Below are positions 24,539 to 36,200 of a DNA stretch of 64,000 nt, one piece after another (the first letter of the stretch is position 1; the number at the start of each line of letters is the position of its first letter). A program made the translations under genes and the position numbers. The DNA lies in the NCBI GenBank assembly GCA_029237695.1, contig CM055267.1, forward strand, positions 4,796,036-4,860,035. The letters are read 5' to 3'. This DNA is from Conchocele bisecta. Its lineage: Eukaryota > Mollusca > Bivalvia > Lucinida > Thyasiridae. The notes below the pieces were generated by a model that saw only the letters and a list, made by a program, of their open reading frames with translations, was not told where the DNA came from and made no database searches.

Positions 24539-24756
24539 TGAGACACGACATGTGATTTTGTACCTTCGGACATCCGCGTAATTTCATTAAATACGTTTAC
24601 AAAATTTACAATATTTTTCATAAATAAAGTCAACAGTTGACAAAATTTTCAGAGTACATGCATATAATTCCGTATGTACTCTGAATGGTTTGTCAACTTC
24701 TGACGTCATGAAATTATGCAGATGTCCGAAGGTACAAAATCGCATGGCGTGTCTCA
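24539..24756. mobile_element. Palindromic MITE, GAGACACG family, copy 2
   Basis: It runs from TGAGACACGACATGTGATTT to the inverse CGCATGGCGTGTCTCA. The centre is CAGAGTACATGCATATAATT and its inverse. It is shorter than the copy at 7140, with a deletion in the right arm. Confidence 0.9.
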
Positions 24757-24849
24757 TTTGTACAATTTGATTCAGAAATGCGATGCAAATCTATAATTAA
24801 ATTATTATTACTAATGTGATTCATCACTGTGTGGTCATATCTGAGACCT

Positions 24850-25045
24850 TTAACCCTTCCTACGCTGTTGACGGAAATTGCCGTCTGCTGTTTTTCATTT
24901 TTGCTTTAATTCTTAACAAAAAAATGGATTTAACAGCACATGAGAATCGTCTCCACTGCGCTGTCAAAACCAGGTTTTTGTCGAGAAATATTGAAAATAA
25001 AACATTTCCAGCAGACGACAACATTTAATTCAGAGTAGTTAGGTG
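24850..25045. mobile_element. TTAA-type MITE (ACCCTTCCTAC family), copy 1
   Basis: The left end TTAACCCTTCCTACGCTGTT and the interior AAACATTTCCAGCAGACG match the shorter element at 37808-37936. The right TTAA end is worn (GAGTAGTTAGG). It carries an extra 70 bp or so in the middle. Confidence 0.75.
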
Positions 25046-25307
25046 CTAAGATTCAGTAATATCAAGTAACATACATGTATATGTAGTTTACAAATGAACG
25101 CATACATTACTATACCTATTGTAACAGTATTATAACAGTATACGTTCTAGAGCTATGAGATATATAAAGTACTATGAGAAGGGTAAAATAAGGTGTAACA
25201 GTATGCTATGTTAGTGCTATAGTCTATGATATACTATCTAGAGAATTCCTACAGAAACGTGGAGTAGTGTGACAGCCCATTACCCATCTTTATATACAGG
25301 GTGACTC

Positions 25308-25553
25308 TTAACCCTTTCACCCTTAAGTAACTGGAATGGATTTTGATATATGTTAATTTTGCAATCAATCCAACCGTCACAAAATGGTTTTCAGCCTAGT
25401 CAATTTATGAAAAGGTTCTGTTTTGTTCTCAAAAATATGAAAATTACTTTCAAAAAGTGCATATCCTGATGAGACGCTCGTTACGAGCCGGCTCATCTGG
25501 ATCTGCACTGTTTGCAAACTCCGATATAGCGGGCTTTCGGTTCAAGGGGTTAA
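25308..25553. mobile_element. TTAA-flanked MITE (piggyBac-like ends), copy 2 (inverted)
   Basis: TTAA is at 25308-25311 and 25550-25553. The sequence is the reverse complement of 5700-5947 with scattered changes, including the GCTCGTTACGAGCCGGCTC palindrome. Confidence 0.85.
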
Positions 25554-25792
25554 CGCACGCACCACTTACACATTGTCGTTAGTGTTGATCATTTGGACAG
25601 TTCTGGGTCATACAAATGGTGCTACGGTCCTTGGCATTTATATGTTTCGTATTTTTGTGAAATATGACAATCGACTAAGTATTGCTCTTTAGAACTATGC
25701 TATGTAAATTCATTGACACCGGAATAGAACTGCGTGTACAGAATACGTCGTAATGAACGGACTGAACGTTCAAACTTCGGTACCATACATAG

Positions 25793-25910
25793 AGAATAGT
25801 GGGTTAGTGCCGTGAATGGGGGAAACTATCTGGCAAGGCTTAGGAAACGGGATGGGCGAGGCTTGCCGCGCCAGATATTTTTCCCATTCACTGCACTAAC
25901 GTACTATTCT
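25793..25910. mobile_element. Diverged palindromic MITE (GCTAGTGT family relative)
   Basis: It is an inverted repeat from AGAATAGT...TAGTGC to its inverse GCACTAACGTACTATTCT. The middle AAGGCTTAGGAAACG recalls the family's AAGGCTAGGAAACGCG. Confidence 0.6.
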
Positions 25911-26275
25911 ACTTATCCCGTCAACACATACAAATAGCTTTAAAATGCAAAAATAAACCCAGCCGCAACCTCAAAATCGGTGATTCGACTAGTATCAAAA
26001 CCACAGATATTCATACGCAGTGATTAGGTCGTATTGACAGGATATAAAAAATGTTCCACGGCACCGTGTTTCACGGCACATACGCACTGTGTTGACGGGA
26101 TAAACATGTATTATTGAACACGATAATGTATTGCGGTGAGGAAATACTGCCCACTTGCCACACGGACTTGAAACATTAATATTGCCAAACATTAATGATT
26201 TGCATAAATGTGCAGGGTATGAACACAGTCGTATGGATCGCTTCAGCGACAATTGAAGAGGTCAATGAATCTATA

Positions 26276-26490
26276 CAGCGGAACCTCTCTAAACCGAACA
26301 CTCTGTGAGGTCCCCAGGGTGTCCGGTTTAGAGAGGTTCCACTGTAAAACAGACATACGACTACTCCAAGACACGCGTGGGTGTTTTGCGATCACGAACA
26401 GACATACTCAGCGGAGATAAATGACAATGAACCTGGTTACAATTAAGTAAAACTAGCTTTGATCTATGTCCGGTTTATAGGGGTTCGACT
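26276..26490. mobile_element. pogo/Tigger-like MITE with three terminal repeats, copy C
   Basis: A back-to-back terminal pair lies at 26276-26344, with TA on both sides. The shared interior (GATCACGAACAGACATACTC, GAGATAAATGACAATGAAC) follows, and the third end is CCGGTTTATAGGGGTTC. It has the same layout as copy B at 11551. Confidence 0.8.
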
Positions 26491-26499
26491 TATTATTCC

Positions 26500-26940
26500 A
26501 CTGGTCCCACTGATCAATTGGAATAGCACGTGTGCATTTACTGCACGGACGGTTCGGGAGTTTCAGGGCCGTACTACAGTGGTGCGTGGGTCTCAGGACC
26601 GTACACCAGTGATGTGTTCATGCAGTCGTCAGGTGAGCCATTGTACACGGTCTAGAGTCCGCAAAGTAAACATAAAGTTCTGAACCTGCCGTCTTCGCCC
26701 TGGGTGGGGTATTATGTCCACAACGTCGTAAAATAGACAGAGTGTCAAATGATTTCTCCGGCGGGATACATGTAGACATCCACAAGTGTACTCAAACGCA
26801 AACGGTTGTCTCTGTAAGAAATCGTTGTCATCACATAAGAAGGCCATACCATTGTTTTTCTCTGTTAAGCGTCCACCAGAGATGGCCAAAACCTACTTAC
26901 ATATCCGGTAAAACAAACAAGGTATTGAAAAAGAAACGAA
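26500..26940. other. Unassigned intronic DNA
   Basis: A short direct repeat CAGGRCCGTACNNCAGTG occurs at about 26565 and 26595. No gene was recognised. Confidence 0.4.
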
Positions 26941-26941
26941 T

Positions 26942-27000
26942 TAAAATTTATGTTAAAAACATCCTCAACAAGGGTTGAGGAAGTTTTTAACATAAATTTA
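26942..27000. repeat. Hairpin, 27-bp arms
   Basis: TAAATTTATGTTAAAAAC-type arms surround CCTCAACAAGGGTTGAGG. The arms differ by one or two bases. Confidence 0.85.
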
Positions 27001-27440
27001 AATTGCCGCTAAATAATTAGAAAACACTCTATTAATGAACGGATTTAAAACTTTGACAGACAAGTCCCAAATCAATTTTCATATTACTTCACAAGTAAAT
27101 AGTGTAAAATAGCATACCCAGATTGTTTTTTTTTCCATAGAACCACGTTCAAAACCTACCCGCACGCGGACGCTTAACAGAGGTAGAACTGTGTATGGCC
27201 TAATTAGACATTCGATTTTAGAAGGCCCACCCGGGTCGAAGAAGACTTTCATTGGTAGATAGTAAAGAAGTTCACAATAGTGCATACATTGTATATACAT
27301 AGTAACCACTTTGGCAGCAAACTCTTCCTCTGAATAAACAAACTTTCATATTACAAACGGTTGCAGTGGCGACATACTTTACAAACAAAACCGTTTGTCA
27401 TTTTCTGTGCCGGCTGTCAGAGTTCCGTCAATACTACTAT

Positions 27441-27516
27441 CGATGGTCTAGTAACATAAGGTCGTAAGTGCTATGCTTTAGCACAGCACTTACGACCTTA
27501 TGTTACTAGACCATCG
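27441..27516. repeat. Perfect 32-bp inverted repeat with 12-nt loop
   Basis: The arm CGATGGTCTAGTAACATAAG...AGTGCT at 27441-27472 is matched exactly at 27485-27516. Perfect identity over 32 bp implies a recent origin or gene conversion between arms. Confidence 0.95.
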
Positions 27517-27587
27517 CTATATAAACAAGTATACAGATGATACAAAAATGGTTTCTTATTCACAGTGGTATGGGAGACAGTGCGTGA

Positions 27588-27870
27588 CAGGGGCGGCGGA
27601 AGCAATTGATTATTGGGGGGGCGAACTTTGTGAGGGGGGTCCGGGGGCATGCCCCCCCGGAAATATTTTGAAATCCAAGTGGTGTGAAACACAATTTCCT
27701 GCATTCTCAGCAATGTTTGAACACATTATATTACATTAATCATGATTACACAAATATATTACAGTAAAAAATAATTTTTTTACAGAATTATTGGGGCTAC
27801 GCCCCCCCAACCAAATTATTGGGGGGGGGGGGGCGACCGCCCCCCTGCCCCCCCGCTTCCGCCGCCCCTG
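27588..27870. mobile_element. hAT-like MITE, 5-bp target duplication
   Basis: The ends are CAGGGGCGGCGGAAGC and its exact inverse GCTTCCGCCGCCCCTG. The target duplication CGTGA is at 27583-27587 and 27871-27875. A run of 14 or so Gs lies near 27821. It is the same structural class as 21864 and 38264. Confidence 0.9.
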
Positions 27871-28028
27871 CGTGACAACGTCCACACCACGGTACGTTTA
27901 CATTTTCGACCCGGGCATAACTGACGAACTTGCCAAGAGGACAGTTACCATGGCTGGTGCAGATAAAACATGTCCACTCCACGATGTCCTGTTTGGATAA
28001 CTTTACATTCTCGCATTCTGGACTTCTA

Positions 28029-28215
28029 CACGAGATCGCGAGAACGCGAGGTGAGATCCCGAGATTGCGAGAACGCGAGGTGTGATCGATAGATTGCGAG
28101 AACACGAGGTGAGATCGCGAGATTACGAGAACAATAGGTGAGATCGCGAAATTGCGAAAATGCGAGATTTATCTCGGATTCTCGCCCCGCGTTCTCGCAA
28201 TCTCGCGATCTCGTG
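28029..28215. mobile_element. Small foldback element with tandem arms (GAGATCGCGAG type)
   Basis: It is flanked by TA (28027-28028 and 28216-28217). The ends are CACGAGATCGCGAG and its inverse CTCGCGATCTCGTG. The left arm is four or five tandem copies of a unit of about 29 bp (GAGATCGCGAGATTGCGAG and AACGCGAGGT). The right arm is a single inverse copy. Confidence 0.85.
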
Positions 28216-28376
28216 TACAATCGATACTGTGATAATGTAACGTGGGTCTGACAGAACACCGTCGAGTGGACATGAAGAGTGGACACCGTGCCATTCAGAT
28301 ATGTGTCACTCTGTGGATCAAGAATCTCTCCACATCTGGAACAATTATTTATGTATGGTTTATAATAGAGAATAGA

Positions 28377-28521
28377 GAATAGCAGGCTAGTGTCTTTTGA
28401 TGTCAAGTTTATCAGGCAAGGCTAGGAAACGCGTAGGAATTTCGAGGCTCGCCGAGGAATTCCTACCGTTTCCGAGCCGAGCCTGTTAAACGTGATATCA
28501 GAAGTCACTAGCATGGTATTC
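28377..28521. mobile_element. Palindromic MITE (GCTAGTGT family)
   Basis: It runs from AGAATAGCAGGCTAGTGTC to the inverse CACTAGCATGGTATTCT, with the central AATTCCTACCGTTTCCGAGC. Relative to 20224 it is inverted in the middle. Confidence 0.85.
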
Positions 28522-28740
28522 TATTTATGAGGTAACGTCTTTCACTACATAATGAGCAATTATGACGTGTTTTTCGTTGAAAGGCACTTGTTGATGTTGC
28601 GTCATTACACTGATGTCATTCGGCAATGTTATGTGACGACGTTCGACCAATTAAACGGCATTACGATACGACACTATGTTATCAGTCAGTACGTATTCGG
28701 CCCATACAAAGCTCGTTACCTGATACAAAGAAGTATCCGT
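28522..28740. repeat. Dispersed repeat downstream of the GCTAGTGT palindrome
   Basis: The block from CTACATAATGAGCAAT to AAAGCTCGTTACCTGATAC recurs at about 52369-52590 in the same position relative to the same palindrome. The palindrome is therefore part of a larger element. Confidence 0.75.
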
Positions 28741-28902
28741 GTTCGTCTGTCTATTATACAGGACAAACTTCAAGAAGCTACTAGAATATATACACTACTT
28801 TCAATAAAGAAAGGATTGTGTTATAAAACTGAAAATTGAGACATGAATGCAGATACTTGCCAAAATTACCGACAGAATACACGTTAGATGAGCACCTCCA
28901 AT

Positions 28903-29298
28903 GTGCATGATCACGTGGTTACAACAACAACAGCGTCGTCCACTCGAAAGTAAGTATTATTTGATAATTTCCACGAATTTTGATGAAATATGGCGCAGCA
29001 AACGCGTCTTCATGAGCTGCATTTGGTGGTCCAGGGAGTTTGTCAGACTTCTGTCGTTTTTGCGAAGAATCGATTTCCGTGTCAGAGATACGGAAATCGA
29101 TTCTTCGCAAAAACCACAGAAGTTTGTGCGAAAATACAGAAACCACCAAATGCAGCTTAACACGACGCGTTTGATGCGCCATATTTCATCAAAATCCGTT
29201 ACGTAATAAGGACGCTATAAAATAATACGTACTTTGAATCGGATGGATTCTGGACATTTCAGTACTCATTGTTGTTGTTAGTACCACGTGATCATACA
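28903..29298. mobile_element. Long palindromic MITE (ATCACGTGGTTACAACAAC), copy 1
   Basis: A palindrome of about 390 bp runs from TGATCACGTGGTTACAAC to its inverse GTACCACGTGATCA. The inner arms have AATATGGCGCAGCAAACGCG and a central palindrome around TTCCGTGTC...ATACGGAAATCGATTC. Copies 2 and 3 are at 31003 and 55914. Confidence 0.95.
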
Positions 29299-29735
29299 CC
29301 TTGACCTCTACCTAGTCTATTGTGCACATCAACTGGTTAGTGTAGGTGGGTGAGGTGTTAACAAAGCTGTCAGTAAGGTGTTAGATGCGATACTATATTA
29401 ACGGTGGCCATATTGACATATTCACCAGATCTGGCGTTTCTGACAATCTCCTCTTCTCTTGCGACTTAACCTGTAATATTTACACCTTCTATAAATGCAT
29501 AATGCAAACGCCCATACGACGTATTGCGTTTACATCTGAATAAAATACATTAGACACATGTAACGTCGCGCGATGTTGTTGATTGATTAAAGTTCGCAAC
29601 GCCGCTGTTCCAGGAATTGCGACAAAATGCCGTAAAACAAGAATATTGTTATTTTTAACGCCATATTTACATTTTTGAAACTGTCAGAAAATGTAGTGTA
29701 AATATAAATAATAAAACCATGGGCTGATGCGTTTA
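29299..29735. other. Unassigned intronic DNA
   Basis: No gene or repeat was recognised. Confidence 0.4.
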
Positions 29736-29840
29736 CTGGGGTGAACAATACATTTGGTCTGTTTAAAGTTTGCAAGGAGTCCTTCGGACTCCACGCATTT
29801 TAAACAGAACACATGTATTTGTGTGTAAACACCCTTTGGC
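29736..29840. repeat. Long hairpin centred on GGAGTCCTTCGGACTCC
   Basis: The arms include CTGTTTAAAGTTTGC and its near inverse GCATTTTAAACAG, extending outward through weaker complementarity (ACAATACATTTGG against ACATGTATTTGTGT). Confidence 0.8.
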
Positions 29841-31002
29841 AGCGTGTGCCAATCAATTGATTGGTATAATTGATGCAATTCGTATAAATGGCAGCCATCT
29901 TGGATTTATTGAACATGTAGATGCCATAAAATTGCCTGGTAAACAATTGGCTACATTTTATTTATTAAGGGTAAATTCCCTTCTTTTTTGCCTATATGGT
30001 TCCTCTATAGACACTAAATTCTATAAAATATATGTATTTTTTCAACAATTACCGCCATGCCTTTTACAGAAAATAGTAAGTTTACACGACTGCTATGATG
30101 CTTCTAGCAGAGAACAAGTTTGGAATACATATATATCTGAGCAATGTGTGGTAATTTCACTTCCGAGCCAGTGTGTTAATTTCTATAAAATTGCAGCCAA
30201 CTTGGATTTTTACAAACTGTTTTCAGGCGTAGGTTGGTTGTTATATATTCAGTAATGTGTTAGCTATTAATTATATTAACTATATCACTGAACTTGCCCG
30301 TTGTGATATTGGTTACATATTCCATTAAGTGGCTTACTATAGCCGATGCGTTTTTACACTGGCAGCCATCTTGTTTATGCAAATTAGTGGGCTTAAGCTG
30401 AAAATAGCAAGCCCTACCAAATAAGGGTAATTTTATCACATCAAGATCCAGATATTATAGAGAGCCCATTAAGAAGATATTGACACAATGTGCATCATCA
30501 CATGAGCATTATGTACTGAAAATTAGTCGTTCGAATTCCCCCCCCCCCCCCCCCCCATATGACAGAAATGCACACACAAGAGGTGGTTAACTAGTTTCGG
30601 TAGCTTTATCGCCGTATACATGTTGCAGTTATAAAGCGGGTCGTATGGTCCGGCAATGAATGAATGAATGTGTTATGTTGCGGCTACAATGCCAATTAAT
30701 TCCATACCGCCCAAACGTGTCTGGCCGTGATTGCTTCCACCAGTGTGCGCTGTGAGGCGAGATAAACACTCAACTGTGCCGTTCGCGTAATTGATGTTGG
30801 TTTTACACTTGTCTGTCTGTAACCTGCTGATATGATGCTCACCTGCCAGTGCTTACGGAAACGTAACTCTTCAAATACCCTGTACCATCCTACCAACGTA
30901 CCGGGCGTGTATTGTTCGCGGCTAGTTTGTCAGATGTGTGGTCGCGATTTAGTCGAATGTTTCTACTTATATTTGTCAAATTGGTTGGGTTATCACATTA
31001 CC
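29841..31002. other. Unassigned intronic DNA with internal dispersed repeats and a C run
   Basis: Short repeated phrases of the GGCAGCCATCTTG kind occur near 29890 and 30361, as in degraded interspersed repeats. A 161-codon frame across 29770-30255 is made of this material and resembles nothing I know. A C homopolymer of about 18 lies at 30538-30556. Confidence 0.45.
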
Positions 31003-31393
31003 AAGGTGTATGATCACGTGGTACTAACAACAACAACAAGTACCGATTCAAAGTACGTATTATTTTATAGTGTCCTTATTACGTAACGGATGTTGATGAA
31101 ATATGGCGCATCAAACGCGTCTTGCTAAGCTGCATTTGGTGGTTTCTGTATTTTCGCCCAAACTTCTGTCGTTTTTGCGAAGAATCGATTTCCGTATCTC
31201 CGACACGGAAATCAATTATTCGCAAAAACGACATAAGTCTGTGCCAAACTCCATAGACCACCAACTGCATCTCATGACGACGCGTTTGCTGCGCCATATT
31301 TCATCAAAATCCGTTGCGTATTAAGGAAATATCAAATAATACTTACTTTGGAGTGGGCGACGTTGTTGTTGTTGCAACCACGTGATCATGCAC
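31003..31393. mobile_element. Long palindromic MITE (ATCACGTGGTTACAACAAC), copy 2
   Basis: It is the same palindrome as 28903, in the opposite overall orientation (GTACTAACAACAACAAC at left, GTTGTTGTTGCAACCACGTG at right). Inner arms and central palindrome are conserved. Confidence 0.95.
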
Positions 31394-31450
31394 ATTGACT
31401 CTATTCAGCATTACAGACATTGGTATAAGTACATCACACACGATGACATA

Positions 31451-31868
31451 TTAAAGGTACATGTCCACTCAGTAGGCACAAAATGTTCGTTATATCAGAG
31501 ACATCATCTGAGACATGTTCTGGCAAAATAAACATTCATTCACCATTACCCCACGTATTGATTGGCATTATTATACATTTTATAACAGACGTGCTTCCTT
31601 AAAATGTTAACGGACATTACTATTTATTCTGTATTTATTGATGACGCATTTAGTTAGTATAAATAATTAAAAACCATGCCTCATTTGCATATGAAAATAG
31701 CCTGATACCACAGCGAGTCACTATCAGAAAAATAAATATTACTAAATGAGTATATCTGTATAGCGGGCACTCGTCATTTTTAGAACTGGTGGAATAGTGA
31801 CACAATTATACACTTATTTAAATCGTATAAAAACAGTTTGTGCCTACTGCATGGGCATGTACCTTTAA
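31451..31868. mobile_element. TTAA-flanked MITE with AGGTACATG ends
   Basis: TTAA is at 31451-31454 and 31865-31868. The ends are AGGTACATGTCCACTCAGTA and its inverse GTGCCTACTGCATGGGCATG plus TACCT. The interior of about 350 bp is AT-rich and non-coding. Confidence 0.8.
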
Positions 31869-32224
31869 TATAACGAACCATAGGACAATCTTGATCTAGC
31901 TGCATGGAAAGAACATGTTTTAGTACAGTTAATAACTGAACAGAAGAATACAAATACTCTTAAATATTTACATATAAACGTATTTAACCGTTTACCAAAA
32001 AACTCTCATTGATATGTCAATGGCTAGATATAACGTGTCAATATCCCAGGACAAACGATAAATGAATATGCTTGTCAGTCAGTGGGTTTATATGTTATTT
32101 ATGTGGATCAACAAATTAATTCCTGCTTGAACAAGGAAATCCTCTTTGTATTTTAATCCAACATTAGCGACGGCGCTATTTATACGCACTCTCATCAATT
32201 AATCGATAGCAACATCCGCCTATC
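31869..32224. other. Unassigned intronic DNA
   Basis: AT-rich, with no recognisable feature. Confidence 0.4.
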
Positions 32225-33190
32225 GACCGGGAGTGCGAAGCGCCGGACAGTAGGTTGTCAGTGGGGCAGATAATATGGTCACGCGACGGCAATCAGTGGG
32301 CAAACTAACACGGGCACTTGACGCTGTCAGTGGGGCACGGTTACGTGAAGCTGTCAGTAGGGCAGGTAACACGGTCACGTGACGGAAGTCAGTGGGCCAA
32401 CTAACACGGTCACATGAAGCTGTCAGTGGGGCAAGCAATACGGTCACATGACGGCAGTCAGTGGGCCAGCTAACGCGGTCATGTGACGATACGTGACTAC
32501 AGTCAGTGGGCCAGCTAACACGGACACGTGACGGCTGTCAGTGGGGCAGGTAACATAGTCACGTGACGACAGTCAGTGGGCCAGCTAACACGGTCACGTG
32601 ACGTCTGCCAGACGGGCAGGAAACACGGACCCGTGACGGGAGTCAGTAGGCCAGGTAAGACGGTTACGTGACGGCAGTCAGTGGGGCAATAACAAGGTAA
32701 CGTGACGACTGTCAGTAGGGAATAAAACCCGGTCACGTGATGGCTGTTAGTAGGGCAGGTAACACGATCGCGTGACGGCTGCCAGTGGGCCATCTAACAC
32801 GTTCACGTGACGGCTGTCAGTTGGGCAGGTAACACGGCATGGTCACGTGACGGCTGTCCAACTAGTTGGGCAGGTAACATGATCACGTACGATGTCACTT
32901 GGACAACATGGTCACGTGACGGTTGTCAGTGGGGCCGCTAACACGTTCACGTACGATTGTCGCTTGGGTAGGTATCACGGTCACGTGACGGCTGTCAGTT
33001 AGGCACGTAACACGGTCACGTGACGGCTGTCACTGGGACAGGTAACACGGTCACGTGACGGTTGACACTTGGGCAGGTAACACGGTCACGTGACGGCTGT
33101 CACTGGGACAGGTAACACGGTCACGTGACGGTTGACACTTGGGCAGGTAACACGGTCACGTGACGGCTGTCAGTGGGGCAGGTAACACAT
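32225..33190. repeat. Minisatellite, 35-bp unit with E-box palindrome, about 27 copies
   Basis: The consensus unit is AACACGGTCACGTGACGGC then TGTCAGTGGGGCAGGT. I count eleven exact GTCACGTGAC palindromes, and most other units differ there by one or two bases. The last part (33010-33190) is organised as 70-bp dimers alternating GGCTGTCACTGGGAC and GGTTGACACTTGGGC. Confidence 0.95.
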
Positions 33191-33262
33191 AGTGACACGC
33201 TATACGGTTTTATTGACGTGTAATGCTACAATAGCCATGGTTTTATTGACTGACGTACAAGA

Positions 33263-36200
33263 CGAAGTTGGCGTATGTGGGACCCGCTATCAGCTGAGAT
33301 ACTAGGGGGAATGTAGGCCGACGTTGGCATATGTGGGACCTGTCATCTGCTGAGATACTAGGGGGAATGTAGGCCGAAGTTTGCGTATGTGGCACCTGCT
33401 ATATGCTGATATACTAGGGGGAATGTATGCCGAAGTTGACCTATGTGGCACCTGCCATCTACTGAGATACTAGGGGGAATGTATGCCGAAGTTGACCTAT
33501 GTGGCACCTGCCATCTACTGAGATACTAGGGGGAATGTAGGGCGAAGTTGGCGTATGTGGCACCTGCTATCTGCTGATATACTAGGGGGAATGTAGGCCG
33601 AAGTTGGCGTATGTGGCACCTGCTATCTGCTGATATACTAGGGGGGGAATGTAGGCCGAAGTTGACATATGTGTCACCTGCTATCTGCTGAGATACTAGG
33701 GGGGATGTAGGCCGAAGTTGGCCGATGTGGCACCTGCTTGTAGGCCGAAGTTGGCGTATGTGGCTCCTGCCATATGCTGAGATACTAGGGGGAATGTAGG
33801 CCGCAGTTGGCCTATGTGGTACCTGCTATCTGCTGAGATACTAGGGGGAATGTAGGGCGAAGTTGACCTATGTGGTACCTGCTATCTGCTGAGATACTAG
33901 GGGGAATGTAGGCCGAAGTTGGCGTATGTGGCACCTGTTATCTGCTGAGATACTAGGGGGAATGTAAGCCGAAGTTGGCGTATGTGGCAGCTGCTATCTT
34001 CTGAGATAATAGGGGGTATGTTGGCCGAAGTTGGCCTAGGTGGCACTTGCTATCTGCTGAGATACTAGGGGAATGTAGGCCGAAGTTGGCGTATGTGGCA
34101 CCTGCTATCTGCTAAGATACTAGGGGGAATGTAGGCCGAAGTTGGCGTATGTGGCACTAGATAATGCTGAGACTTGGGGGAATGTAGGCCGAAGTTGACC
34201 TATGTGGTACCTGCTATGCTGAGATACTAGGGGGATGTAGCGAAGTTGCTATGGACCTGCTACTTGCTGAGTACTAGGGGGAATGTAGGCCGAGTTGGCG
34301 TATGTTGGCACCTGTTATTGCTGAGATACCTAGGGGGAATGTAAGCCGAAGTTGGCGTATGTGGCAGCTGCTATCTTCTGAGATAATAGGGGGTATGTTG
34401 GCCGAAGTTGGCCTAGGTGGCACTTGCTATCTGCTGAGATACTAGGGGAATGTAGGCCGAAGTTGGCGTATGTGGCACCTGCTATCTGCTAAGATACTAG
34501 GGGGAATGTAGGCCGAAGTTGGCGTATGTGGCACCTGCTATATGCTGAGATACTTGGGGGAATGTAGGCCGAAGTTGACCTATGTGGTACCTGCTATCTG
34601 CTGAGATACTAGGGGGAATGTAGGCCGAAGTTGGCGTATTTGGCACCTGCTATCTGCTGAGATACTAGGGGGAATGTAGGCCGAAGTTGGCGTATGTGAC
34701 ACCTGTTGTCTGCTGAGATACTAGGGGGAATGTAGGCCGAAGTTGGCGTATGTGGCAGCTGCTATATGCTGAGATACTAGGGGGAATTAGGCCGAAGTTG
34801 ACCTATGTGGCACCTGCTATCTGCTGAGATATTAGGGGGAATGTAGGCCGTAGTTGGTGTATGTGGCACTTGCTATATGCTGATATACTAGGGGGAATGT
34901 AGGCCGAAGTTGGCGTATGTGGCACCTTCTATATGCTGAGATACTAGGGGGAATGTAGGCCGAAGTTGGCGTATGTGGCACCTGCTATCTGCTGAGAAAC
35001 TAGGAGTAATGTAGGCCGAAGTTGACATATGTGTCACCTGCCATATGCTGAGATAATAGGGGGAATGTAGGCAGAAATTGACCTATGTGGCACCTGCTAT
35101 ATGCTGAGATACTAGTGGCAATGTATGCCGAAGTTGGCCGATGTGGCACCTGCTATCTGCTGAGATAATAGGGGGTATGTAGGCCGAAGTTGGCCTAGGT
35201 GGCACTTGCTATCTGCTGAGATACTAGGGGGAATGTAGGCTGAAGTTGGCGTATGTGGCACCTGCTATCTGCTGAGATACCAGGGGGAATGTAGGCCGAA
35301 GTTGGCCGATGTGGCACCTGCTATCTGCTGAGATACCAGGGGGAATGTAGGCCGAAGTTGGCCGATGTGGCACATGCTGTCTGCTGAGATACCAGGGGGA
35401 ATGTAGGCTGAAGTTAGCGTATGTGGAACCTGCTATCTGCTGATATAATAGGGGGTATGTAGGCCGAAGTTGGCCCAGGTGGCACCTGCTATATGCTGAG
35501 ATACTAGGGGGAATGTACTCCGAAGTTGGCGTATGTGGCACCTGCTATCTGCTGAGATATCAGAGGGAATGTAGGCCGAAGTTGACCTACGTGGCACCTG
35601 CTATCTGCTGAGATACCAGAGGGAATGTAGGCCGAAGCTGACCTATGTGGCACCTGCTATCTGCTGAGATAATAGGGGGTATGTAGGCCGAAGTTGGCCT
35701 ATGTGGCACCTGCTATCTGCTGAGATGCTAGGGGGAATGTAGGCCGAAGTTGGCGTATGTGGCACCTGCTATATGCTGAGATACCAGAGGGAATGTAGGC
35801 CGAAGCTGACCTATGTGGCACCTGCTATCTGCTGAGATACCAGAGGGAATGTAGGCCGAAGCTGACCTATGTGGCACCTGCTATCTGCTGAGATACCAGA
35901 GGGAATGTAGGCCGAAGCTGACCTATGTGGCACCTGCTATCTGCTGAGATAATAGGGGGTATGTAGGCCGAAGTTGGCCTATGTGGCACCTGCTATATGC
36001 TGAGATACTAGGATGTAGCCGAAGTTGTGTATGTGGCACCTGCTATCTGCTGAGATACTAGGGGGAATGTAGGCCGAAGTTGGCGTATGTGGCACCTGCT
36101 ATCTGCTGAGATACTTGGGGGAATGTAGGCCGAAGTTGGTGTATGTGGCACCTGCTATATGCTGAGATACTAGGGGGAATGTAGGCCGAAGTTGGCCAAT

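Noticed and set aside
29770..30255. 161-codon plus-strand frame as a candidate gene
   Set aside because: It begins within a hairpin and includes dispersed repeat phrases (GGCAGCCATCTTGG). It has no family resemblance and lies in an intron on the opposite strand.
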